DNA of 64,000 bases from assembly GCA_017979445.1 (NCBI GenBank), contig CM030719.1:27733317-27797316 (forward strand), written 5' to 3'. How positions within the stretch are numbered: the stretch's first letter is position 1; every line of letters starts with the position of its first letter. Origin of the DNA: Akebia trifoliata. Its lineage: Eukaryota > Streptophyta > Magnoliopsida > Ranunculales > Lardizabalaceae. The notes under the pieces were generated by a model, which worked only from the letters and a program-made list of their open reading frames with translations, made no database searches and was not told the origin of the DNA. The translations under genes and the position numbers were made by a program. This document shows, piece by piece, positions 11,818 through 24,766 of this stretch.

Positions 11818-14800
11818 ATGGAGCAGCAGAAGCGCCAAGAACAACAGAACCTCCCAGAGAGGAAAGGGCAAAAGCGGAAACTGGAGGAAGAAATCGAAGA
11901 AGAAAGAGAGACCTCTCTCACATCTACAGACGCCCAACAAGCCCTAACGTGCGAGGTGAGTGCGCAGGTTAATATACTTAACAACACCTTCACTTGGTTA
12001 GAATCAGATCGAGCGGCCGCGAAGCGTGCAACTCATGTTCTCGCAGAACTCGCCAAAAACGGTAACTCGAATCAACTCGATCTCTCCTTATTTCCATTAA
12101 AGTTGTTGATTTCTAGGGTTTTTTTTTTGTTAATATCTAAATTTCTGAGAAAAATTACTGATTTGAGATGATCTATCCTTATTTCTGTTAAATTTGTTCG
12201 ATTTCTCGGGTTTTTGATCTACTAAGTTTTCAAGTTTCTGAGAAAAATTACTGACTTGAGATGATCTGATCTGCTGTGATTCATGCAGAAGAGGTTGTGA
12301 ACGTGATTGTTGATGGAGGTGCAGTTCCGGCTCTTGTGAGACATCTTCAAGCGCCGCCTCCTTTGAGAGAAGGTGAAATCGGTCAGAAGCCGTTTGAGCA
12401 CGAAGTCGAGAAAGGGAGCGCCTTTGCTCTTGGTCTTCTAGCTGTCAAGGTAATTTTGGTGCAATTCTGCCTGTTTTATTTTTAATTTTGTTTATTTGAT
12501 CGAGTTTATGTTGGATTATTGTACCGTTTTCATGTAATTTGAGTTACTGACTCGGTAGTTTGATAATATTTTTGTTGATTTGTCTTCGTCAGTTCTAAAG
12601 TAATAACAATTAACAAGAAATTTGTTTAAGTGTGCATAGATGGTCTGGAGGAGTAATAAATTGTTCGATTTTTACTAAAACAACAGAATAATGGTTGATA
12701 GATAACAGTTGTTTTTTTTTTCTTGTGATAAATATAAAATTTGTTAATGAAGAAAAGGAAAAGAGGAGGCTGAGATAGCCCCCAAACAACAGACAAGAAA
12801 ATAACAACAAGGAAAAAAGTACAAGTCCGGCGGGGGCTACAAGTCACAAACGGATTCCCAATTAAATACAAAATCTTGGAAGTACACTCCCTCAAAGTCT
12901 TTACTCATCTTAGACCAAAAGAAAAGAAATTCCAAAATCTCTAAAATCACCGTGTGAGACGAACTCTCCTTGCTATGGAACACCCTATTGTTGCGCTCTC
13001 TCAAAAGACCCCAAGCAATGACAAAAGGAAGGATAGCCCAAAGATGCCTCTTTCTAGAAGAGAAGATATTGTAACTCCAATCATCTAAAAGTGCAAAAAA
13101 AGATGAAAAAGAATCCAATCCACCTGGAAACAAAATAAGAAGAACATCCACATCACCCGAGAAAAGGAATAGTGAATAAGAATGTGGTTGACGGATTCTC
13201 CGTCCCTCAAACAAAGATGGCAAAAATTTGGGATAATCCATCCCCGACAGATCAAATTATCCAAGGTGAGAATTCTACCCCAAGAGGCAAGCCATACAAA
13301 GAAAGACACTTTAGAAGGAACAAGCGCGGACCAAATGACAGATGGAGAGAAAGATACCTCACACGACGGAAGCAAGTTATAATATAAAGACTTGACAGAG
13401 AACTTCTTATCCTTAGCCTTGAACCATTCCCTTCTATCCTGCTCGTTCTCTCTGAATTGTCTGAGTTCGTTTTTTCTCATATTATTATATATTGCATGCA
13501 TGGTTAAATTTTGTTTCCCACTTGGGTCCAGTAGTGTAGAAATATGATTTTATTGAGAATTCTTGGATTGATATTACAAAAGCCCCAATAAGGCATTTAT
13601 AGACATTACATCAACCAAGATATATGTAAACTACCTAATATAAATATTCTAGAATATCCCAATTGATATATTCTAAATATCAATATTTATTCTAGAATAT
13701 CCTTCATCACAACCTTCCATTTGTGATGAGATACACTAATAATGATACAATGTATTTCATACATCTTAATACAGTGCATTTTATTCTCTAACATCCTCCC
13801 GCAATTACATCGTCATTTGAAAAAGGAATATGCAATTGATTTTGTTGAATAATTGCTTGATCTCATTAATGGATATGTTCATTGATCGTCAAAGTGCCAA
13901 TCATGCTTGTTGGTGGTCACCGCTTGCTTATGAAGTCCATCACTGTCTGAGCTGGTGGCTTATTAGACCAGATCTATCATGATCTCTCCTAGAAGCATAA
14001 AATGTAGGATTGTTCCATTTAAATGAAAGAACTCTCTTTAGAGAGATTTTAGATAGGAAAATAAAAATGAGATCGTATAATATGAATATGTGAAATTGGA
14101 AGATTTGTAGAGATATTGAAGAAGTTGTGATTTTTATTGGAAAAAAAAAAAAAATAATAACAAAGAAGAAAATAAAGATATCTAGGTCCGGAACATAGAG
14201 AAAGATGGTATTTTTATTTAAAAAAAAAATACTAATAACGTAAACAAAATGATTAAGGTTTGGTGATGGTGGTGGCGGTGACGCCTTCGCCGAAGAATGG
14301 TGCACCAAGATCGATGTTCTCAGTGGAGTTTGAGCTCTGATACCATGTAGAAATATGATTTTATTGAGAATTCTTGGATTAATATTACAAACCCAATAGG
14401 ATATTTATAGACATTACATCAACCAAGATATATGAAAACTACCTAATATAAATATTCTAGAATATCCTAATTGATTTATTTTAAATATCAATATATATTC
14501 TAGAATCTCCTTCATCACAACCTTCCATTTGTGATGAGATACACTAACAATGATACAATGTATCGCATGCATCTTAATACAGTGCATCTTATTCTCTAAC
14601 AAATAGAGATTAAAAGCGCGATTTTTAAATCGGAAGGTGTGGGTCAATAGAAAAAACTTGAGATGTAAGCCTTAAGGTGTCGGGTGTAAGCCTCATGGAC
14701 TTGCCTTTTATACTAGAGATTAAAAAAAAAAAAAAAACAAATGTATGGTAAGATTACTTCTATAAAAATAGATCAAAGTACAAAAAAACTGAGAAAGAAA

Positions 14801-16770
14801 GCATTGTAGGGTGGGGATCTCTTGTATATTTCACCAAACTAGATATTTTTTTAATCAATTAGCTAAATGTTTTAGGGTAAAGGAATAATTGGATTGTTAG
14901 TGCAGCATAACTAAATATAGCCAAACGAGCATACATGTCAGTCATACGCTTTTGAGATAGTGTGTTAAAAGGGTATAAAAGGCATGCGACATATTCTTTA
15001 GTATCCTTAAAAAAAAGGTAACGGTGTATATCTTTCATATTTGTTATGCTTTTTTAATAAGACTCAGGGTGTTTGAGGAAAAAATCTTTCATATGCAAGT
15101 GCCCGGGCGTAAGCCTTTTACAAAATTTGAAAATTAAATCTAACTGAAAATTACTGTGAAATATTATTTTGGCCAAAATTTTAGAATAACATTAAAGATA
15201 AAATTATAGTTGATTGATTGGTTAGTAAAAGCTCTACACTTAGGGCAATCTCTTCGTGAATATATATATATAGGTAAGCTGGACTTGAACCCACAACCTC
15301 AAAGTTGTTTTGCAATGTGTCAAACCAACTGAGCTATGGGTCTGAGCCACTCTTTCCTGTTTTTATTAAACGTTTTATAGTGTGTATAGAAAGTAGAAGT
15401 TATGTGCGATTTGTTCATAACTAGAAATCCCAAGTTCTTGACCAGTGTTTTGGGAAGTCAAGGCATTTCATTGAACGACCACTGGGCCTATCAAATTGGA
15501 TCACTAGCATGTTGTCGTCACTTAGCGGCTGAGTTGGTGCGGCTTGGTCTTGTTATCCCCAATTTCCTATTAGGTGAATACCCACACGAGGTGGAGTCGT
15601 GATGGCCATGTGGGTACCATGTACGCTTGAGCACAACTCTATTTATCTAATGTTGGTGTTGACTGAGACACAAACCAAAACCATAACTTCATTCTTGGGA
15701 ACGTAGCCTATATTTCCATCCTTGTCATTATCTATTCTTTGTTTCTGTCTATCATGGTTGCATCTGCTCTACTCACTATGAGGCTTCAAAGGTTGTTCTT
15801 TTTGTTATTGGCTGAGCATAAGCTCTAGTTCTAACAGATGAACCTGGTTATTGTTGTCCTTGTTGTTAACAGCCAGAGCATCAACAACTTATAGTTGATG
15901 CTGGCGCTTTGTCTCATCTTGTGGACCTGTTGAAGAGGCACAATGATGGTTCTAACTCTCGGGCAGTCAACAGTGTTATTCGGAGAGCAGCTGACGCAAT
16001 CACTAACCTTGCTCATGAAAATAGTAGTATAAAAACCCGTGTCAGGTTTGTTCACTTGCATACTACTATACTATTTCCAAGATGTGTATTTAGTATCATT
16101 TCTTGTTTTTGATGAATATTTTTGCTGTTTTTTAAGGATTAAAGGGGGGATTCCACCGCTTGTTGAGTTGCTTGAGTTCACTGATACAAAGGTACAAAGA
16201 GCAGCTGCTGGGGCCCTGCGAACCCTGGCATTTAAAAATGACGAAAACAAGAATCAGGTTAGTGGATTCTCTGTGCAACATGAATATTTTTTAGAGAGAT
16301 CTTGTTTGAATAAGAATCAGGTTGAATGGATTGGATTTTATAATTTTGCAGATTGTGGACTGCAATGCTCTCCCTACCCTCATTCTGATGCTTCGATCTG
16401 AGGATGCTGCTATACATTATGAGGCGGTACTCTCTCTCTCTCTCTCTCTCTATCTGTGCATGTGTCTCAAAGTTACATTGTGATGCATGTAGAATCTGGG
16501 GTTGTGTGTCTCAAAGTTACATTGCAATATGTGTAGAAATTGGGGTTGTAATTTGTATCACCTGTTGCATCAATTGACTTTTCCTGCATATGTCAGGTTG
16601 GTGTGATTGGAAATCTGGTACATTCATCCCCAAACATAAAGAAGGAAGTGCTCCTAGCTGGAGCTTTACAACCTGTTATTGGATTACTGAGGTATTACTG
16701 AATTTGGACTGTTGTAGTGTCTTCTCTTTTTAATTTAGCTGAATTCAATCTCTTGTCCCTTCCCCTTCCC

Positions 16771-16801
<31 letters not shown>

Positions 16802-19800
16802 ACATTCTCTCTCTCTTTCTCCTGTATTCAGCTGTTCTCGTTAAGTACAATTTATGCACGAGTGATAAATCTTTGGTTTTTTTCCTGCTTTAAAGTTTAT
16901 CTGTTGGTGACAGTTCCTGCTGTTCTGAGAGCCAAAGGGAGGCAGCTTTGTTGCTTGGGCAATTTGCTGCCACAGATTCAGATTGCAAGGTGATTGTGAA
17001 TATGTATTCCTTCTATAATTCTTGAATTGAATTGTGAACGCTCTCTCTTTGTGATATGCCGAGTATGATTCTGGCCGAAACATTGTTCGGTGTTCCATCC
17101 TTCTCAAATACAGCTTTTCTTCCCCTAATGAATGAGTTTCTTGCAGGTTCACATTGTACAGAGAGGTGCCGTTCGACCTTTGATTGAGATGCTCCAATCT
17201 TCAGATATACAACTTAGGGAAATGGCGGCCTTTGCACTGGGGAGGCTGGCACAGGTTCTTAGTTTTCGTATATATATAATGTAAACTGAAATATGGCTGC
17301 TTGAGTTGCATGCTATTATTAAACTTTGTGGGCATACTCGAAAACGTAGGTTGTGCTACAAAGCGTTGAGATCTTTTGTTGATTACGAGGGGCATGAGTA
17401 CTGTGAATACAGAGATCTAATTTGGATTGCTAATTGCAGTATAACTTGTTCAATGGCTATAAAATCTTGACATTCCAAAGAATTGCTTGTTTTCCTGCCC
17501 TCTGCTTGAACTTTGGGCTTAAGAGTGTGGTTGCATTTTAGATGAGCCAGAAAACCTGCTTCATAGAGTTATATCTTTTCCTGCCTTATAATTATAAGGC
17601 ATTGGAAAATTTAAATGAAAATGTATGCATTGAGTGTGTATTATTTACATGAATTTTGAATTAAAAAAGATTTTTGGTTTGAAACACTATTTTTGTCACT
17701 CATCTGCACTCTGCACTTGCTCGGCACAACCAATGTGGCACCCAAAAATACAATCGGGTGTCAAATACCAAGAACTTTGAAAAAAAAATTAGAAAAAAAA
17801 AACTTGTTTTCACCATTGGACAATTTTAAATTTGGGTGTTCACTAACCGTCCACTTTTAAAGTCTTAGATCGGACCACAAAAAAATGTTTTTTTATTATT
17901 TAAAAGCTGATCTAAATCATTAATTGTTGAGGGCTGAGGTGTCATTTGGACCAACCTGTCAGTCCACCTGGCCCAAATGTGAACCTTGGTCCAGGTTTTA
18001 CATGGTCCTTCCGTCCATGCAACCTTTTCCCATATATATATGGGTGGCGTTCGGTGGCCCTAAAGAGAGCCAAACATTGTGCCAAACATTTTTGCAATGT
18101 ATGGGTTAGAAGTTTTGGGATGGGCTGATTTTTGGTGAGGATGATCTCTATGATGAGAGATCATCCTCACCAAAAATCAGCTCATTCCAAAACTTCTAAC
18201 CCCATCAAAAGTGGTTTACAAAAATTGGACGGTCCACAATTCTTCAACTTTTTAACTAGGGTTATAAGTTGCGAAACTTATAACCCTTATTTTGAAAAAT
18301 GTTTGACGCTCTTTAGGGCCTCCGAACGCTTCCCTATATATATATTTGTTTGGACTTCTCTTTACTGACTATAACTAAATATGCTCTCTAGATCTCTTTC
18401 TATCACTGTTGGAAGGTAAGGTCGGTCCTACTAGAGTTGGTTGGGTTCTAACCATTTATGGAGCAATAGACTGATCAGGCGTCCTTTCTTCTTTTGGTTG
18501 TTTCTTAGCCTGTGACATTTGGATGTGAGATTGTATGGGTTTTAGCTGGCATGAATGTCCTTTGTTGGTCATTACCATGCATCTTGTATCTATGTGTGGT
18601 TAGAAAGCATTATAAGCTTACTGTTTTTATTCCTTAAAATTGAGTACTTATGCTTGTTGGGGCTTCTGGTTTGTGTTTGATACATGATCTTTCTTTTTGT
18701 GCTTTTATTGTGAAAATACTTCTATTATTTTCCATCAGTATGACTTATGGTCATTTCGACTTTGTTGATTGTGGCATACTACCGAGTTTGTATGCTTAAC
18801 AATAAATTGCAGTCAGTGGGCATGTTTCTCTGGCGTGACAAGTGATATTCATTTTCAGGATGCACACAACCAAGCTGGCATCGCTCATAATGGTGGTCTA
18901 CTACCCTTATTGAAGCTTCTTGACTCAAAAAATGGGTCTCTGCAACATAATGCAGCATTTGCTCTTTATGGTCTTGCGGACAATGAGGTATAATTAAGTT
19001 TCACTGGTATCAAGCTATAAATGCAGTTAGGTTTTGACTTATTAATAAATATGACATTCTTTTTCTTCCCATAGGATAATGTTTCCGATTTTATCAAGGT
19101 GGGAGGTGTTCAAAAGCTGCAAGATGGAGAATTTATTGTTCAAGTATGTTCATTTTTGATATTAAAGTTTGATTTGCGTCTACTATACATAGTGCTTTCT
19201 TAATGCTTTATAGGTATTGTATTGTTTCAGCTATGGGGCTAATTAACGACCATCAATTTCTGTAATGTGAACTTTAGGGCCCATTGTTGTTTGTTCAGCC
19301 AAGTTGATATGGGTGTTATGATCTAAATTACAGGCAACCAAAGATTGTGTAGCAAGGACATTGAAAAGATTAGAGGACAAGATTCATGGGAGAGTGAGTG
19401 TTTTTTTTACTCATTGTTCACTTCTTTTTTGATGAATAAAAACAGAAAAAAAGAAAGAAAGCTTGGTTGAGATGACCAAACCAACAACACGAGCAATACA
19501 AACTTTAATATCAAAAATAGAATTACACAGATGCTACAAAGTTCCATCTACCCATGAAATCATCAAAGAAAGCCCCGTTGGATTCGATTTGCTCCAAAAA
19601 ATAAAAAACCCCAAGATGGAGATAGCAACTTCCTTAACCGAGCTTTCCTTTCTTCGAGACCATATCGTTTCTCTCCTTCCAAACACCACAACATATTGCA
19701 AACAAAAGGATGCTCCATAACATCCTCTTGAATGCCATGTTCCGTGATCGAGATAAAGCCAACTCTCGAATAGGGCATGAGTGGACTTAGGCTGGCAAGC

Positions 19801-22800
19801 AGAAATTCCAAACAAACTTAGGAAAAGAAATCAAATCTCTGACACCCATGAGCAATGCATTAACACATGGTCCATAGACTCCCCATCCACTTTCCGAAGT
19901 CCACGATGATCGCCCTTATATTGATGACATTATACATCAAAAGGATCTTATTTAAAGTTGTTGTCCAGACGAAGAAAGAATTTTTTTTAGGGACTTTTTG
20001 AACCCCAAGCCTACACTAGGGAAAGGATTAGAGTTTTACATCGAAGAGAGCGAGGTAGAATGATCTAACTATACACAATCCATCTTTGGCTGCCTCCCAA
20101 AGTCTTGAGTCTTGTCGATAGCCTTAGATGCTACCAAATTGGTTAGAGAGCTCACCGAATCCAACTCCCAGTCGTTGAAAGCTCTTCTGAACCCAAAGTC
20201 CCAATCTACTCCTGTTTTCGATCTGATTGAAACTAGAGATTGGTGCTACTTTCTTCAAGAACAAAGCAAACAAACCTGGAAATTGCTCACTTTAGGTCGC
20301 TGACCCACACCAATGATCCTCCCAAAATTGCACCATGAACCCACTTCCCACTTTAAACTTTAATTTAGTCTTAAAGTCGGATACACTTTAAGAACACCTT
20401 TCTGCACCCTGCAACCATAGGAAGATTGGACCATACCACTCTCCCATTCAAAATCTCTCTCCCCAAACTTTGTTGAAATTATCTGTTCACAACCAAACCT
20501 CCACAACCACTTTCCTGAAAGTACACAATTCATCTGTTTTAAATTCCGAACGTCAAGGCCTGCGAACTTCTTTGGGGATTTCCAAGAACTCAACCTTCTT
20601 CCCACCCTTACCGTCCATATTGTTCACTTCTTTTGACATGAATATACCTAATGTATGGATATTATTGCACTCCACAAGCAATCATGAATAGGCTGATGTT
20701 TCTCTTTCAGAATATAAATTTATAAAGTATGATTTGTACTTCGTAATCAACTTATTGTGTTAAGTGTTTTATGTCCTGATAGGTTTTGAACCACTTGTTA
20801 TATCTGATGCGCGTAGCAGAGAAGGTAGTTCAGCGACGAGTTGCTTTGGCTCTTGCCCATCTTTGTTCCCCTGACGATCAAAGAACTGTATTCATTGATA
20901 ACAACGGTAACCTCTTTTTTGACTTTGGTTTTTCCATTTGTATTTCCTTTTTCATATATGAAATTGCTTTAGTCACACGTGTGCACTCAAGCTTAGAGCT
21001 GTTGCTTCTTGATCCAATCACATAACATCCATGCAGGATTGGAGTTGCTTTTGGGGCTTCTTGGGTCTGCAAGCTCAAAGCAGCAGCAAGATGGTTCTGT
21101 GGCCCTTTACAAGTTGGCTAATAAAGCTCAATCACTCTCTCCTATTGATGCAGCTCCTCCATCTCCAACACCACAGGTGTGTTCCCTTCCAAAATCTAGT
21201 CGGGTTTTGTTGCATGCATGTCCTCATGCTTCAATTCAGATCTACCAAATAAGCCGTGCTGCTTCTTGTGCACGGTTCAATTGGGATTGCCAGCAACCCA
21301 AATATTGGGCTAGACAACACGTATCGTATTTTGACATTGAATTCTTCAGTCAAGGCACATGTTTTTGTATCTTACTTTACCATCTCTGTCTATTGCATCT
21401 TCGGTTTTCCTAGTGCCATTTTAGAGCCTTCAACTTGCATAAAACTCATTTGTCTATGTGATATATTCACATTAGTTAGAGATCATGTTTTTGTATGTGA
21501 TTGAGAATTTATTTTTGCAAGTATTATGAATGAATCTATGATGAGCAAACCATGTCTCATCAGTATGGAATTTTATTAAGCCATTAATGATGATTTTGGC
21601 AAGTTTTTCCATCCCAGCAAATATATAGGCCAGGCTTCTAAGCTAGAGATCAAAATCAAGGCAACTTGTACACGTTAGGAATGGGAACATAACTACTTAC
21701 ACTAATACAACAAATCATGCCCATCAATGCCGCTTCCAGAGGTACATGATCCTGAGAGGACCTTGTTTCACTGGGTAAAAATTACAAAGGCCACCAAAAA
21801 ACTCAAGAATGCATAATCACAGAACATAGTGGAAAAAATTGTGTCATTGAAATTCATAGTGCGATTTTATAATTGTCGAATGTCTACTAAAATCTGATGT
21901 AGTCACATCAAACCTCATCTAACATTGTTAATGTATCATATGTGGTCTCCCAATTAAAATTCAACAAGTGAGATAAAACTCAACAAGACAATGTATCCTT
22001 TTTTTAAAGGATTATGAAAAAGGAAAAATGAAATACCTATTTATCCCTATCCTTGCATATTGGGCATCAGTTCCAACCATTGCATGTTGAAGACTCTTAG
22101 TACACAAAAAAATCCCATATAAATTACTATTTAAATTGCAAATGATAATCCGTTGCAGGTCTAGCAGTTGAATAGTCTAAGTGTAAAAGGATTGTATGGC
22201 TTAGACGTTCCTTTTGAAGGAGTTTGTCAACTAGTTAATATTTAGAAGCTATCTTTCTCAAACTTAATGTTGTGCTTGCTTGTTTCTTTGGATGACAAAT
22301 AATTTCTGTTGCAGGTCTATTTGGGTGAACAATATGTAAACCATCCCACACTGTCTGACGTTACATTTCTAGTCGAAGGTTGTAAGTCATTCTTTTTGTC
22401 AATTAGTACCCTTTTTTTTTTTAGTTCCATGCCCTAGGTAATTTAAAGAAATCAACTCACTTCACTTACGAATGCTCCTCAATCATTGTCTTACTTTTCA
22501 GGTAGACGGTTCTATGCTCACAGAATTGCTTTGCTTGCTTCTTCGGATGCATTCCGTGCAATGTTTGATGGTGGTTACAGGGTAGGCACAGTTATATTTT
22601 CACTTTCTGTAGTTTTTATATTCCCTCATATTTTGACAAATCTTTAGTTTGTGCCATTTTCCTTCCCTGAAAAATCCAACTAAATGATTATGAGAGCATA
22701 TACCACATCTTGCTTCCATCCACCTTCCCCACTCACCTAAAAAATAGTCATGAAGTAAAAACAGTATGTTGTTACCTACAATTACAGATATTCTAATGAA

Positions 22801-24478
22801 ATAACGATGACTATGTTACAGGAAAAGGATGCACGAGACATTGAGATACCCAATATACGATGGGAAGTGTTTGAGTTGATGATGAGGTTAGGGATCTCAC
22901 TTTATTTTCCTCAGTTATGCAAATTTGCGCTCAATGTGGTTACAATACGAACTGTCTCTTTTTGTGAACAGATTCATATACACAGGATCAGTGAATGTTA
23001 CATTAGATATTGCACAGGATCTCCTTAGGGCTGCAGACCAGTATCTCTTAGAGGGACTCAAGCGTCTCTGTGAATATGCCATTGCACAGGTGAGGAAAGA
23101 AGTTAAATTTGATTTAAACTTTCTGATCGGGACTTTATCTCAAGATGGGTGTTTAATGAACCTTTTTTATATTTAATTTCTGTTCAGGATATATCTCTGG
23201 AAACTGTTTCAAGCATGTATGAACTTTCAGAGGCCTTCCATGCTATGTCCTTAAGGCACACATGTGTTTTGTTTATTCTGGAGCAGTTCGAAAAATTGAG
23301 TGATAGACCAGGGTATGCTCTCTCTAACATTTTGAGGAAAAAACTGGGAAAAGTCCTAAGGAAGCTGTCAAAAGTTTGAAAGAGTAATCCAGAAATAATG
23401 AAAGATATTATTTCAGTACTGTTCATTAAGGGGGATGTGTTTAATTTGGCTCTCAACAAAAGAAATTCTTAAAAGAATAATGCTGAAGTGACCCCAGACT
23501 GGAACCTCATATTTCACTTCTTGACGTGAAAGTGTATGGGAACATAGATACTTTTCATTGAGATACGAGTGAAAAAAGCATCTATGGTTCCTATCCACTT
23601 TCACGTCAAGAAGTGCGATATGAGGTTCGAGCCTGAGGTCACTCCAGCTCGACTCTTCTTAAAATGTGCTCAACCTCGGCATCTCAATTGGTTGATTTAG
23701 AGACTGCAGATATGCACCCCAACCATTGACCTGAAACAAAACTAGCATTAATTTATATATTTGAATTATATTATAATAGAATATAATAAATAAAGAGAGC
23801 TTCTATTGCCACCCCAGCTTTTGCTAATTCCACCCCAAGATATGTGCTTTCTTTGGTGATTTACTACATATGAATTGGAGTGGCGTTAGCAAAAGTTGGT
23901 GTGGCAATATAATCTCTCTAAATAAAAGGAAACTATAGGGAAAATATGGAATACTTTTTGAAGACTCTAACCATGTTTTAAATTAACATTTTGGAACAGT
24001 AAATTATGGCCCTTATAACGGTAAACTTGTGGGACCTGTTTTTTTTTTTCGAAAATAAAGATGTTCCATGATTGGACCCCCTCTTAATTTCAAGATGTAA
24101 TAGCATTGATCAAGTGTTTTGCTTTCGAGAGACAGTTTTGAACTTAAATAACGGCTGTTTACGTTTATATTGAAAATAGTTGAAATTTAAAAATTAAATC
24201 CTTTTGTATTAGGGCCCTTTCTTACTGGTCTAAAAAATGAACAGTGCCTTGTTTTGTAGCAATTCAATTTATTCTAGATTAAGAAAGAAAGAATTTCTTC
24301 CTCCCATGTCAACAGCCTTTATAGGTTCATTTTCCCCAATATCATAGTAATTTAAGTTTCATCTACTGGTTTTGAAATTTGCAGGTTTTCACATCTAATC
24401 CAACGTATAATACCAGAGATCCTCAACTACTTCTGCAGAGTACTTACTAAGCCTAACCAACGTAACTTCCGGCTGTAG
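11818..24478 (+). CDS. ARIA: ARM-repeat and BTB domain protein, ARIA type
   Basis: Nineteen exons: 11818..12061, 12289..12449, 15873..16045, 16137..16257, 16352..16426, 16597..16691, 16914..16989, 17147..17254, 18859..18987, 19075..19143, 19334..19393, 20783..20906, 21037..21176, 22315..22378, 22502..22581, 22822..22886, 22972..23089, 23188..23312, 24385..24478; 2121 nt, 706 aa, against about 710 in Arabidopsis ARIA. The N-terminus has the basic PERKGQKRKLEEE segment, a likely nuclear signal. ARM repeats run from about residue 60 to 515, and a BTB domain from about 537 (TLSDVTFLVEG, FYAHRIALLASSDAFRAMFDGGY). ARIA binds the bZIP factor ABF2 in abscisic acid signalling, and BTB domains usually bridge to CUL3 ligases; both are family knowledge. 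An in-frame ATG at 11770 would add 16 residues; 11818 is preferred by similarity. Introns make up over 80 percent of the locus and carry several transposons. Confidence 0.95.
12712..13500 (-). mobile_element. LINE (L1-type) 3' fragment in ARIA intron 2
   Basis: On the minus strand the translation carries the zinc-binding region that follows plant LINE reverse transcriptases (KVSFFVWLASWGRILTLDNL, then CHLCLRDGESVNHIL, then WGLLRERNNRVFHSKESSS). It is broken by a frameshift near the middle. The 3' end abuts a run of T on the plus strand at about 12712..12721, matching an A tail. It is dead and 5' truncated, and the same family appears at 47537..48029. No target duplication was found. Confidence 0.85.
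13535..14601 (-). mobile_element. Miniature non-autonomous LTR retrotransposon (TRIM-like) in ARIA intron 2
   Basis: Two direct LTRs, 13535..13793 (259 bp) and 14346..14601 (256 bp), are very similar over their length. Read on the minus strand each begins TGTTAGAGAATAA and ends TTTCTACA, the expected TG...CA. Next to the 14346 LTR is TGGTATCAGAGC (14345..14334 on the minus strand), a primer site matching initiator tRNA-Met as used by many plant LTR elements. Inside the other LTR is a purine-rich GCGGGAGGA tract suited to second-strand priming. The 552-bp interior has no gag or pol. Flanks AGTAG (13530..13534) and AATAG (14602..14606) fit a 5-bp duplication with one change. It depended on proteins supplied elsewhere. 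Confidence 0.85.
14334..14345 (-). other. Primer binding site of the TRIM-like element
   Basis: TGGTATCAGAGC on the minus strand directly abuts the 5' LTR (14346..14601). The match to the 3' end of initiator tRNA-Met sets the orientation of the element. Confidence 0.8.
15272..15350 (-). mobile_element. tRNA-like short retroposon, family S, copy 1 (ARIA intron 2)
   Basis: The minus strand reads CCCATAGCTCAGTTGG (Pol III A box), then after about 35 nt GGTTCAAGTCC (B box), then an AT-rich simple tail of TATATA. It is highly similar to 27910..28001, 34088..34179 and 48055..48129. The flanking duplication is not clear here. Confidence 0.65.
16427..16550. repeat. TC microsatellite and 44-bp tandem duplication in ARIA intron 5
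   Basis: A (TC)n tract starts at the donor of this intron. A block beginning TGTGTCTCAAAGTTACATTG at 16461 is repeated with changes at 16505, a 44-bp period. No function is inferred. Confidence 0.7.
16766..16804. repeat. Poly-C tract followed by CA microsatellite
   Basis: A long C run passes directly into (CA)n in ARIA intron 6. Such tracts are prone to slippage and assembly error. Confidence 0.9.
18042..18334. mobile_element. Palindromic MITE, family M2 (ARIA intron 8)
   Basis: Terminal repeats GGGTGGCGTTCGGTGGCCC and its inverted partner (ending GGCCTCCGAACGCTTCCC) enclose a second, almost perfect inverted repeat of about 45 bp per arm around 18108..18206 with a 6-base loop (arm contains GATTTTTGGTGAGGATGATC). 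The flanks TATATATAT (18033..18041 and 18335..18343) match as a 9-bp duplication but are simple sequence. It is 293 bp. A diverged partial relative lies at 54674..54777. Confidence 0.75.
19429..20618 (-). mobile_element. Truncated LINE insertion in ARIA intron 11
   Basis: The segment is bounded by identical 16-bp copies of ATTGTTCACTTCTTTT at 19413..19428 and 20619..20634, a typical LINE target duplication. Minus-strand translations show the end of a plant LINE polymerase (LDVRNLKQMNCVLSGKWLWRFG at 20400-20560) and a further broken stretch to about 19530. Several stops and frameshifts show it is dead. It is a different LINE lineage from the fragment in intron 2 as far as I can judge. Confidence 0.85.
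23475..23655. mobile_element. Mutator-like foldback MITE, family M1 copy 2 (ARIA intron 18)
   Basis: A 181-bp foldback: arms GAAGTGACCCCAGACTGGAA and its inverted partner ending GGTCACTCCAGCTCGACTC, with CACTTCTTGACGTGAAAGTG returning inverted. It is flanked on both sides by the identical 9-mer TTCTTAAAA (23466..23474 and 23656..23664). It matches 9295..9473 in both arms and centre. Confidence 0.88.
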
Positions 24479-24766
24479 AGGTTATCTCTGACCCTTGATC
24501 TCTAACTACACAGATGGATGTTGATGATTGTACAGTGGGAGATGTTCATGTCATTTGTCGCAAAACTGTGTTTTTATTGTTGTGTTGCACAATCTGTTCT
24601 GATTAGAATCTTGTGCTGTTAACATTTTCTGTAGGTTCTCATGTAATGTCATTATTAAGTTTTGTGGAAGTACAAATCTAGGATCTAGGACATTTTTTAG
24701 TGATGGATTCAATCCTTCGGGACTTTTGGCTCAGTTTATTGTATCACGAAATGATCGACCAGCCCA

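Noticed and set aside
15402..15602. 66-aa open frame in ARIA intron 2
   Set aside because: No recognisable domain and no splice signals linking it to the gene.
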